DNA of 64,000 nt. It comes from Bolinopsis microptera. Its lineage: Eukaryota > Ctenophora > Tentaculata > Lobata > Bolinopsidae. The position numbers were made by a program, and so were the translations under genes. The stretch is from the NCBI RefSeq assembly GCF_026151205.1, contig NC_087074.1, positions 7,543,726-7,607,725 of the forward strand, given 5' to 3'. Under the pieces are notes generated by a model. The model was not told where the DNA came from. It searched no databases and saw nothing but the letters and a program-made list of their open reading frames with translations. This document shows, piece after piece, positions 45,559-64,000 of this stretch (position 1 is the stretch's first letter; each line of letters starts with the position of its first letter).

Positions 45559-47310
45559 ATAAATATGTCTGTATAACTATAAATATACTAGTTCTGTTTT
45601 GCACTTCTCCAGAAGTCTGTAATACCTTCCAAACGAAAAACTAGTAATATATTGACAAAAAACAACAATTTTCAATTTTTCCAATATAGATCTCGATTCG
45701 CGATTGTCTTCAAACCATCATTTGCCTTAGTTCAGTAACATGACCATTGCAGTCATTTTACACCCCCAATTGAGCTCCTGAGTGCCTTGCTAATGGCAAA
45801 CACAAATTTTAAAAGTTTGTTTAAACAAATTTTAAAAGTTTGTTTCTATGCACCTAGAGAAAATATGCTCTAGCTAGTTGTGCCCATCAGATCTACCTTT
45901 ACACCTCTTTGGGTGGTTCCTGGGACTATGGAAAACACATTCCCGCACAAAAATGTTAGTGGCAAATTATTCAGAAAATATTCATAATGCCATAACTATA
46001 ATTGGTCCTAACACACCACCCCTGAGCATTTCCTGCATAATCTCCTAGGATAACGTAACATGTTAAAAGAAGAGAGATCTATTACACAACGTCCCTATTC
46101 CCTAATAGCCGATAAAACACATACAAACAGGTCACAGGACACGTGCCAGTATTAACTATCTGTAAACCACACATCTCACAACATCTCACCACTATAACCA
46201 CTTAATACCACTATTACCACTTAATACCACTATTGTTAACTTTGCTACCTGCACTAAGTCTCTTATTCCGCCTGAAGCACTGGGTCGGACCGGAGTGACT
46301 TAAAGCCTATTTTACTCTGATTTTGCCTTTTTTCTATTGGTCTTAATATCTCGGCTTCCGGGCTTGTTATAATTCCTCCTCATTTGTCATCAGTGCTCCA
46401 CCCACCTTAGTTTTTACAGGATTTACGCGTTTATTATTCTAATATAGTATAGGATAATATGATTTAAATAATAGATTCATTTTTATAAAATTTGTGATCA
46501 AGTTAGTGCAAAACTCTCAATTGATCTCATGCTGATATATCGCCAAAGTTTCTGTGACAACCCCCATCTACTAATCTAGTTATAGTAAAATAATTAATTT
46601 TTTTTAATACCTACTAAACCGGAGTTTACCACGCTGTTCTAATCACAGTTAGTTAGGTGCCGTAATCCGTTGCAAATATAAAAAATAATTATATGTAGCC
46701 CCGGAAATCAGAATGTTGCAACAGAGCCAGAGTTTTTAAAACACCAGCTGAAAGATAAAGCTGATCATTAGTCATTATATTATATACAGCTGCTGCTGAG
46801 CTGCTCCAATTGTGTAACAGCACACAATGAGTTTTGCAATAGTTGTACACAGCACCCTGTAAAAGTCACGTTGGTAATTAGAACTAGTAAAATGATGGGA
46901 GGACTCAGGGGGGGGGGGGGGGCTCAGTTATACAGTTAGATTAGATGCAACTGAGGCCCCTCCCCCTAAAATGCACTTAAACCACCCTCGCCTTCCCAAA
47001 ACTTTTAGCTGAGCCCCAACCCCTCCCCCCTCATCCCAAAAGTAGCTGAGCCCCCACTTTAAAGTTGGTGTAGTAGTGTGAGTGTAACAGAGGTGGGGCG
47101 TTGTAACTCTCACAGCTTTATCTTAGTAATATAACGGTTATTGTTACCAGAATTAGTCTTGTTTAGGAGATGTTAATTTAACAAGTTTTATGTTACACGA
47201 TAGACTTACAATATAGTTATATATACGATGTTATCAAGTACAGTGTAGTAGTGGTCTCAGTATGACAGTAGAAAGTAGGCAGCCCCACAGTTGATTAAGT
47301 TCTCGGATTC
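45559..47310. other. Intergenic stretch
   Basis: No supported gene. It includes a 23-bp duplication (CAAATTTTAAAAGTTTGTTT, 45802-45847), the second copy of the dispersed repeat at about 46245-46350, and a 15-base G run at 46908-46922. Confidence 0.5.
46245..46350. repeat. Dispersed repeat, copy 2 (CGAAGCACTGGG family)
   Basis: It matches 41404-41500 in the same orientation over about 100 bases (ACCTGCACTAAG, TGAAGCACTGGGTCGGACCG), at roughly three quarters identity by eye. Confidence 0.5.
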
Positions 47311-47550
47311 ACTGAGGGGGACGTGAACAGTCTGAGGGGGACGTGAAAAGTCTGAGGGGGACGTGAACAGTCTGAGGGGGACGTGAACAGTCTGAGGGGG
47401 ACGTGGACAGTCTGAGGGGGACGTGAACAGTCTGAGGGGGACGTGAACAGTCTGAGGGGGAAGTGAACAGTCTGAGGGGGACGTGAACAGTCTGAGGGGG
47501 ACGTGAACAGTCTGAGGGGGAAGTGAACAGTCTGAGGGGGACGTGAACAG
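47311..47550. repeat. 20-bp minisatellite, twelve copies
   Basis: The unit TCTGAGGGGGACGTGAACAG fits exactly twelve times in 240 bases. A few units have AAG for ACG or GGAC for GAAC. Confidence 0.97.
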
Positions 47551-48505
47551 TGCAAACCAGCTTTACACTTACAGTGTATTTAACAGTGCATTATTAACAG
47601 TGCATTGTTCTATACCTCATTAGAGTGACCGTAGTGGTGCATTATCCGTGAATTGCGAAACTATTTGACCATATTCTGCAGGTTTGCACATGTTGACATT
47701 GTGACCAGATCACCCCCTCCCTCTATGTCCATCCCTCTATTTTTAGATTTACGATTACAGTACCTTTATCACCATCTTGGGGACCATTAGAAAACAGGCA
47801 GGGTTATGTAACAATCGATATAAAAATGATTTGCTGCTTTTTTGTAAAAGTGAGTGCTTAGTCAGGTGGATGGTGGTAAAGAAGACCTTGTCACGACGTG
47901 GTAAAGTAGATCTTGCCACGAGTTCGAGGGAAGGGCCAAGGAGAGCTGCTTGAAGGAAGGGCGTGATATCAAGGGTGCAACAGCTATTATTCTACCAATA
48001 TAATCTATGAATATTTCCATTCTTTACAATTTAAGTGCTCGTTACGCTCTTACCTCTCCGGCCCCAACTATTAAAATGTTGAGAAATTGTAGAACCATGC
48101 AGCTTGTACCAGGTGTAAATATTGCAGAAATGCAGGGATTGCAACACACACACACACCTGCCCTGGACACTTCACTAACATTATCCTGCCAACTTGAGTA
48201 CTACATCACTGATCACTCAGTGTTGCAACTATCTCACCCGTCCACGTGCACACCCGCCCACGTGCACACCTACCCTTTGCAACACTTCAACAGCAGTACC
48301 ACTCAGTATCGGTATCTCTCCTCTATATATTATGATGTGTAATGTCATTTGTCAAATTAGTAGGTGACGTCACATTACGTCACAGTGTTGAAATATAGGT
48401 AATCTGTCACAATAAGCTGTGTCGAAATAGCAATTCAATACTCCTGTGCAGGTACAGCCGTGTGCACCGGAACTGAAGACCCAGGAATACGCTTGTGTAA
48501 TGTGT

Positions 48506-48791
48506 ACAGGAGAAGGAGGAAGAGGGGAGGAGGAGGAAGAGTGGAGGAGGAGGAAGAGGGGAGGATGAGGAAGAGTGGAGGGGGAGGAAGAGGGGAGGAG
48601 GAGGAAGAGGGGAGGAGGAGGAAGAGGGGAGGAGGAGGTAGAGGGGATGAGGAAGAGGGGAGGATGAGGAAGAGGGGAGGATGAGGAAGAGTGGAGGAGG
48701 AGGAAGAGGGGAGGAGGAGGAAGAGTGGAGGAGGAGGAAGAGGGGAGGAGGAGGAAGAGGGGAGGAGGAGGAGGAGGAAGAGGGGAGGGGG
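48506..48791. repeat. Polypurine minisatellite (GGAGGAGGAAGAG type)
   Basis: Almost 285 bases of purine on the plus strand in 14-15-bp units, interrupted by rare T. Long mirror-like polypurine tracts can form triplex (H-DNA) structures and block polymerases. Accidental Ser/Pro/Leu-rich frames arise on the minus strand. Confidence 0.95.
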
Positions 48792-49477
48792 CTATCTACC
48801 TGCACAGCCAATTAATTGAGCAGGAGGAGCAGAGTCATATACCACCCACTCTGCACAGCAGCTACTTTTGCAAGCCACTCTAAGATGATGCAGGAGGGAG
48901 TTGGTAAATATATAATATCATGATCAACTGATTGGGAAGGGAGGGGCCTGGGTGCGTTACCAACTAATTGTATAGGCGAGGATAGCTATCTAAACTACCG
49001 AAAATATTCGCCCCCACTCTTTCTAGAGCATCTAGCAGCATATTCTCCAGATTGTGTAACTCCTCCACTGCTCGTGCAGGGAGGAGTTGCCGCCGGTAAA
49101 TGGCCTGCTCTGATCCTGCCATTATAATAGTCCATTATACCCTTCACTTGGCAGAGATTGCAAAACAATGGTTACGTCACAGCTGTATTAGCGAGCACGT
49201 GCAGCTACCAAGTCTACCTAATAACAGGGTGGGGCCGGGGGAGTGGTTGCTAAGCGGTGGTTGCTAGGGTGTGGTTAATAACGTGACCAATCAATTTAGG
49301 AGTAGAAGGTATGGTAGTGGTGAGGCTGGCCGCCGAACATGGTCATTATCAACTAATCGAGAGGGTGGATACTGGATATATCCGCTCTCCTCTCTCTGTG
49401 TGGCAATTAGTTGAATTTAGATGGCAAAAAGAATTACCCAATAACTTCTCCTCCTGAGTAGACCCACTTGTGCAATA

Positions 49478-49499
49478 CCCCCCCCCCCCCCCCCCCCCC
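49478..49499. repeat. 22-base poly-C run
   Basis: Uninterrupted C22 amid a loose repeat of CTTGTGCAATAC units (49430-49625) spaced about 40-60 bases apart. Confidence 0.9.
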
Positions 49500-50263
49500 T
49501 TTTTCTCCTCCTAAGTGTACTCGCTTGTGCAATACTGTCACCCCCCTCTCTTCTACTCCGTAGACTAAATTGTGCAATACCCCCCTCTCTTTTCCTCATC
49601 AGTAGACTTGCTTGTGCAATGCTGTCTCTTCCCACGACCAAGATGTCTCAAGTTTTATATCCTTTCACAATCTATTGTATCTGTCAGAGCTATGTTCAAT
49701 AACATCGACTGAACCGAGGATGGGAAATGGTTCTAAGCAGTAAGTAATAGTGATCTTAAAATTAAGGGAGGTAATAAACCCTTTATTTCTAGTTTTTTAC
49801 CTCAATTCCATACCTAAACCTGAAATAAGAATCTTAAATCGCCCTTAGTCTATAGTTATACATTGTATTGTCATTATCAGAAATGACGAAAACATATGGC
49901 ACCCCACTGTACATGCTGCAGTATAGTATTTGTTACTGACATTAGCACACGACGTCATGGGGGACTAACACATGGCCTGGGATAACAGACCCTTCTTGGT
50001 TTATAATTAATTGTTCAGTAAAATACTTTGTTAAGTTGATCAACCAAGAGCACAAAGTTCTCCTTAATCTCTATACTTCAACACTTATAAATTCCAACAG
50101 GTCGCAAAAAGGGAAAAAATGATCTTTAAAATAATTGTATGATCATTCCAATAAGCCCGGGTCCAGCTGAAACCTAAATAGCTAAATGCATGGTAGCTGC
50201 ATAAACCTGCACTGCAAGTAACTTGTTAGCTTGTAGTCCTGACACTGGGTAATCACTTCCTCA

Positions 50264-50656
50264 GACGCGCTGCAACCAGCGCTGTAACGAGGGTAACCAG
50301 ACGTTCTGTGACCAGGGTGACCAGACGCGCTGTAACCAGACGGGCTGCAACCAGGGTAAACAGACGCGCTGTAACGAGGGTAACCAGACGCTCTGTGACC
50401 AGGGTAACCAGACGCGCTGTAACCAGGGTAACCAGACGCTCTGTGACCAGGGTAACCAGACGCGCTGTAACCAGGGTAACCAGACGCTCTGTGACCAGGG
50501 TAACCAGACGCGCTGTAAGTTGTAACCAGGGTAACCAGACGCTCTGTGACCAGGGTAACCAGACGCTCTGTAACCAGGGTAACCAGACGCTCTGTGACCA
50601 GAGTTACCAGACGCGCTGTAACCAGGGTAACCAGACGCTCTGTAACCAGGGTAACC
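50264..50656. repeat. 24-25-bp minisatellite, about 16 copies
   Basis: The unit GGGTAACCAGACGCTCTGTG plus ACCA alternates between CTCTGTGACC and CGCTGTAACC versions, giving a higher-order dimer of about 48 bases in the middle of the array. Accidental frames read through it on both strands. Confidence 0.95.
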
Positions 50657-53535
50657 GTATCTAAGTGAAAAGACACGCTTATATCAGGTCTCAGGACAGT
50701 AAGGTTGCATGTTTGCTGGGTTAAAGTTGGGTTGCAGTTGTAGAAGGAGGATGACAAACCCGATTTGCTATTTAGCAGCGATCATCGGATATAATCATCA
50801 GATATTATCCGCATATTACGATATAATCCACATGAATCATGTCCAAACTTGTCTAATTCTGCTACTTGTGCAGACTTGTGCATATTTTCGGAGCTTTGCA
50901 GAGATACAAAAGCAGCTTTGATCCTACCGCAAAGTCCGTTTTACGTGTCTTTTTGTTTGTTTGTCCGTCCGTCTCTGTAATTCTCCGTGACATGTTCAAC
51001 TATGGTTCGGTTTGGTGATGGACCGAATATACCCAATTAGATGTGATCAAATGTAGACAATGTGGAGAATACTTGGGATGTTTCCAGGAATATTTATTAT
51101 TTATAGACGTGACCCCGGTGATCTTACAGTTGGATCCGACTTAGTGCGGCTTCTGCTAGTGAGTTGTGAGAGTTTCCATATTTACCAATATTTAGATCAT
51201 ACTTGAATTTCAGGGCCGCTTTAACCCGTGAGGGGCAGAAACGTCATATTCAGATAAAGATCATCCAGAGGTTCAGTAGTGACAGTTTCTTTGTGCTAAG
51301 TAAAACAGTCTTCAAGTCCAGCGAAAGGTACATGACACTATAGTAGGTACTGTGGTAGGTACCGCAGAAACATTATAATCATATCATTACTCTATTATGC
51401 ATGATATTTCGGAATGTCTAACATGATCCCTCATACAAAATACAAAAGCCCAGTAGCTATAGTCTCCGAATAAACGACTCCGATAGACTGAGACATTTAT
51501 TGACTAATCATGATGACGCTATTATTTTGCGTTTATTCTGCATTAAGATTAAATTATATCAGTTAAATTACATCAGTTAAATTATATCAGAGGTGTTTTT
51601 GCTACTATACTTAGAATATGATGCAGGAGGAGTGCAAAGATAGCTTTGGAAGGATAACATCATGAGGGGGCGGGGCGGGTAGAGACTGGACACCTAACAT
51701 GGGTTCTATCCTAACTATACAAACAATAATATATAACAATAGTGGTGACCTGACTGTTAACTTGATAAGGAGGTAGTCAACTTAATAGTGGACTCACTAG
51801 CGTAACTTACTGCAGTAATTACAGTTCTAATTTTATGCAGTGATCGTTTCGCCCCGAGTACGAAATATAGGTGGTCTGTACTGCACTTGCCATGCTGGGG
51901 TTACTAATGATAGTCAAATGAGCAATAGCTTAAAACATTTAAAACTTTAGTTACGATGAAAATAAACATCACCACCGTGTTCACTGTCCTCCAAATAGTA
52001 AGTACCGTATATATATATATATATAATAGTATATTTCATCTCAATAGAGGGCAGTACTGGTGTTAGAAATATTTGTTTTTCGATTTTGACCAAATAATTA
52101 TGAAAATGATACCCATTTTCCCCCTTCATCCCTCAACGTTTGGCCAAATGGGGTTGCGCCCCCCCCCCCTCCTCCAGCAATAATTGCCCTGCAAATTTTA
52201 ATCCACTAATTTCCAGTATCCACGTGAACACAATAGTAGTAATACACCGGAAGAAGCACATGACAATACTGTCAATCTAGGCGAAAAGACTGAAATAATA
52301 ATATCCTGGCTGGGTGCCAAGTTTAACATTGTGTTTGTGTGAATTATGGTGTGAGCTAGGGTTAGACATATTCCATAATGAACCCATTTGTTGGCTACCG
52401 TATTGTTATTGTTAGCTTAACAGTGTTAAAATAAAGTGTTATTCTGCTGCCCTAATATTCCCCGCGCTAATTGAGTACTGATTAGTCCCTGTGTTATTAC
52501 TACTGGTTTGGTCACTGGTTTCTGGCTTCCACCCCACGTAAAACGGCGACTCATTTTCAATTAACGTCACAACAGTTTTAAAATTATTAATTACAGTTTT
52601 TAAATTATTAATTACCTTCTCTCTGATCCAGTCCTGAAGTTCTAATTAAAAGGCATTTATACACGTGGAAGGAAGCCAGCAAAGACAGTATAATATCCCA
52701 AATATTACAGGAATAAACACGATATATTCCTGGATTAGTTAATAAACAATTAGTGAGTCTAGTAGTTCAGAATTACCACGTGACATGTAGACACGTGGGC
52801 GCAGTGGAAGCCATTAACCCAGAATCTGAGAATAGCTGTAAATTTGTGGTGGATTGTTGATTGTTCCGCTAAGTAAAATGCAAGGTTGAATAGTTCATAA
52901 TTAAGTCTTTAAATCTAGAATAAATATTTTACTGCATACAAAAAACATCAAAAGGGGAAACCGAAAGCACACTACTAATATAGATAATACATTATTAATT
53001 ATATAAACTAAAAATTTCCAAATAAATTAAGCTAAGACTTTAAAAATAGCTATTGCAAAAACCATTATCAAAAAGTTGATCTCTATCAGTCTATCACGCT
53101 GCTGACAAAATATGGGATATAGTCATAATAATTTATATTTTATTTCTCAAAACTTGATATAATTTGCAATTCGCTGCACTTTAAGAGTCAACCAGGTGGG
53201 CGACTTATAGCAAATTAGATGTAACCGCTTGTTAGTAACTTTGCACAGACCGGTGTTATCAGCAATATCACATAATCAAATCAGAATACAAGACAATTCT
53301 ATTATAACAGTGTGACCTATTTAAGTCATATCTAGGCCATATCTTGTCCTAATATAAATACTTTCACAAAATTAACTAAAAAATATCAAATATCTAGTTG
53401 AAATCTGACCTGGGTAGTTCACTCTAAAAGTCCTCAACAGTACCTAACATTTCTTCCAGGGTGATCACAGAATCTGCAGTTCTGGTGATCACGTGACAGA
53501 GACCACGTGGTCACGTGACTGAGATGATAAAGTGA
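50657..53535. other. Region 3' of BCKDHB, no supported gene
   Basis: AT-rich with an AT microsatellite at about 52007-52024. TTTATT at 53139-53144 is a minus-strand AATAAA about 395 bases past the BCKDHB stop and a likely poly(A) signal. GATCACGTGACAGAGACCACGTGGTCACGTGAC near 53488-53519 packs three CACGTG palindromes close to the gene end. Confidence 0.5.
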
Positions 53536-61484
<7,949 letters not shown>

Positions 61485-61504
61485 CTGGAATATAACAATG
61501 TTAC

Positions 61505-61595
61505 TGATCTAGTTTGAACTGATCTAGTTTAAACTGATCTAGTTTGAACTGATCTAGTTTGATCTGGTCTAGTTTGATCGTGTCTAGTTTGAATC
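61505..61595. repeat. 14-bp tandem repeat, about seven copies
   Basis: TGATCTAGTTTGAAC units start about 20 bases upstream of the first visible BCKDHB exon, on the intron side of its acceptor. The pyrimidine tract of that acceptor is short (ATATTCCAG). Confidence 0.9.
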
Positions 61596-62054
61596 TAGTA
61601 ATACGATCCAAAAGAGTTTGCCTGATGTTTCAGCAGAGAGTACGTGATTTTGAATGATGTAAAATTGGAGTCCCACAAGATCTTGACACACCAACTTGTC
61701 AATCACACCGTACATTACTAACACTACTTTCACACTGGATTAATGATGTAACCCCACTTGTAGCAGTGCTAGAGCTGCGTGCTTCTATCACTACAAACCA
61801 CTATCACATAATGACCGGTTAGCTGTTCACATAGACTACTTCCATCTAGTAAAGATCTAGATCTTCTGCTAATGGGATCTTCTAGATGATTCCAGCATCT
61901 TGTACCTGATCTCAAGTTAAGGGACCCTTAGAAGATGTGGTCATGTTCGTGATAATGTGTATTGTCATGATCTTGTTATCTTAATACAGGTGGTGGATTA
62001 TAAGTTAAGATATGTCCCCTGTCCCTCCCTCAGATTATTAACAGGTACACACTG

Positions 62055-62489
62055 TTCACTGGTGCTTTCACCAATACCTTCACTGGTGCTTCCACCAATA
62101 CCTTAACTGGTGCTTCCACCAATACCTTCACTGGTGCCTTCACCAATACCTTCACTGGTGCCTTCACCAATACCTTCACTGGTGCTTCCACCAATACCTT
62201 CACTGGTGCCTTCACCAATACCTTCACTGGTGCCTTCACCAATACCTTCACTGGTGCCTTCACCAATACCTTCACTGGTGCTTCCACCAATACCTTCACT
62301 GGTGCCTTCACCAATACCTTCACTGGTGCCTTCACCAATACCTTCACTGGTGCCTTCACCAATACCTTCACTGGTGCTTCCACCAATACCTTCACTGGTG
62401 CCTTCACCAATACCTTCACTGGTGCCTTCACCAATACCTTCACTGGTGCTTCCACCAATACCTTCACTGGTGCTTCCACCAATACCTTC
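62055..62489. repeat. 24-bp minisatellite, about 18 copies
   Basis: TTCACTGGTGCYTYCACCAA plus TACC repeats. Two versions (CTTCCACC and CCTTCACC) alternate in a pattern of roughly one to two or three. The 24-bp unit keeps all frames open, so both strands show long spurious frames. Confidence 0.97.
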
Positions 62490-63793
62490 AGTATATTAAT
62501 ATGAGAATATGAGGAGTAAAAATAAGAGAATTATTTCGTTTTAGTTGGATCTTTAAATTCGGGAAATAATTCTGCTGTGTGGTAATTCAATTGTAGAGTG
62601 ACGCTTTTGCTAAATTAAAATTATCCCATAATAACTATTATTAAACCGGATATAACACGAAACTAATAATGGGGTATTGTTTTCATAAAAACGGATTGAG
62701 AGTGGTAATCCTGCTTACCACCAATCTTTACTGCAAGAATATTAATAATAATAATGAGGCCAAAATCCAAAGGTATGAATTCTAATTTTAATACAATACA
62801 GTGTTTATTAATATATTATTATAGCAATTGTATGTCTGAGATTAACATCTTTCTACGGTCCTTGCTCCTTATGCAATAAAAAAATATCATATTCTGATGT
62901 ATTATTCGCCCTGTTTTATCAATATCATTATTAAAGTCACTGAGACCCGATTCAGGAACAATTCAATGCAGTATCTACTGCATAAAATAACCAAATTTAT
63001 GGTTATTACAAACCAAATGGATGGACTAAAACCAAATGGGCTAAGACATGTGAACGCCAGGTGACACCTGAATGTGACACCAAAGGACATGTGACGTCAC
63101 AGGACATTATATTTATAAAATAATTCTTTACAGGAATCAAGGAGTTTACATCAGTACAAGCCACTCGGAGCCGTCCCTTTAGCTATATATCATGATTAAT
63201 TTATGTTATAATATTGAATTATATACAGAGAGCTCTAATGACTTTTAACTAGTGGATTTTAGAGCCAATAGGGCTCAAACTGGAGGTAGTACACAATGCT
63301 ACCTTTAAAACAAAGCAGCTGGGGACTGGGGAGCCAATCGACAAAATCAGGGCTGATTATGTTTATTATGTTTATTGCGAGCATTTAATACGTAAATTAG
63401 TGTCTCTATGTATGTGTCTCTGTCATAGGATGTAATGCAAGGTGACACTAGTACGTGTCTAAAATAGAAATATTCGTTAGATTACCTACTTATATTAGTA
63501 GTATTATATTAGTAATATTACAAGGTAGCATCAAATTTCTAATTCCTGACAAGAAATCCCACTCTTATTTTCTTCTCAAAAATCTCTCATACCACATTAT
63601 GTATTATCGCTAAGTTATTAGTTGAACTAATACGTCATAATATATTACTAATATATAACTGTCTTAATATTAGCGTCAGTTCCACCGATTATAATTAAGC
63701 CCCTTCTTTTTGTTCTTTTTAGTCTAGAAGATCAGTGAGATACGACAGTGTAATTAACAGCGCACTAATCGGGGCGACCAGCTTGGATCTGGC

Positions 63794-63984
63794 TGGAGGG
63801 GGGGGGGGGGGTTGTAGTCCCCTGGTAAGCTAGTATAACACACCTGGGGGGGGGTGTAGTCCCCTGGTAAGCTAGTATAACACACCTGGGGGGGGGGGGT
63901 TTGTAGTCCCCTAGTTAGCTAGTATAACACACCTGGGGGGGGGGGGGGGTTTATAGTCCCCTAGTAAGCTAGTATAACACACCT
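63794..63984. repeat. About 50-bp minisatellite with poly-G, four copies
   Basis: Each unit is a G run of 9-14 bases followed by TTGTAGTCCCCTGGTAAGCT and AGTATAACACACCTG. The G run length varies between units, which suggests slippage. Confidence 0.95.
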
Positions 63985-64000
63985 GTGTTTCATTTGTTAA

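Larger units (their letters stand above)
61596..64000 (-). other. BCKDHB intron reaching the window edge
   Basis: No further exon of the gene is recognisable before position 64000, so the intron is at least 2.5 kb. It holds the two minisatellites listed at 62055 and 63794, and otherwise AT-rich sequence. Confidence 0.6.

Noticed and set aside
47295-47555. 86-codon frame of LFTSPSDCSRPPQTV repeats
   Set aside because: Translation of the 20-bp minisatellite.
48407-48811. 134-codon Ser/Pro/Leu-rich minus-strand frame
   Set aside because: Complement of the polypurine minisatellite; low complexity only.
50182-50757. Open frames of 191 and 118 codons (RLVTLVTE and RRAVTRVT repeats)
   Set aside because: They read through the 24-25-bp minisatellite and shift frame with its length changes.
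62030-62499. Long open frames on both strands, VKAPVKVL and PSIPSLV repeats
   Set aside because: They are translations of a 24-bp minisatellite, which keeps every frame open; there is no start context, splice structure or family match.

Overview
The window is animal nuclear DNA. Four genes match conserved metazoan protein families, their exons are joined by ordinary GT-AG introns, and the rest is AT-rich non-coding sequence full of minisatellites and transposon pieces. I cannot name the species. The exon-rich genes, a Penelope-like element, a Harbinger element and possible trans-splice acceptors just upstream of the start codons fit an invertebrate (for example a cnidarian, ctenophore or other early-branching or soft-bodied lineage), but this is inference. 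Layout: 1-1240 is the right part of a PIF/Harbinger DNA transposon holding the C-terminus of its Myb-like accessory protein. From 2.7 to 4.5 kb there is a GC-rich nest of foldback elements, two of which belong to one family built from decamers. A seven-exon TENT5 (FAM46) poly(A) polymerase gene lies on the plus strand at 6171-10866. From 10.9 to 20 kb I see only a probable mariner-type MITE and a 22-bp minisatellite. A 5'-truncated Penelope-like retroelement with a 12-bp target duplication and a hammerhead-like motif lies at 19971-21863. Next to it is an 868-bp foldback transposon that inserted without any target duplication, which is proved by an empty copy of the same site 1.1 kb away. Three genes follow on the minus strand. 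SNM1A/DCLRE1A (five exons, 35933 to 25434, 645 codons) encodes a DNA crosslink-repair nuclease. NUDCD1 (five exons, 40350 to 36515, 603 codons) encodes a CS-domain co-chaperone-like protein. BCKDHB (the last three exons, 61484 to 53536, with the 5' part beyond the window) encodes the E1 beta subunit of the mitochondrial branched-chain keto-acid dehydrogenase. I see no pathway link between these genes. Between NUDCD1 and BCKDHB, at 42.9-45.6 kb, is a 2.7-kb non-coding element bounded by 36-bp perfect inverted repeats. It carries about 20 copies of a 16-bp motif (TGTAAATTTCGTCACA), mostly in one orientation in the left half and in the opposite orientation in the right half. This is the least explained structure in the window. 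Most of the longer open frames outside these genes are translations of minisatellites and are not genes.
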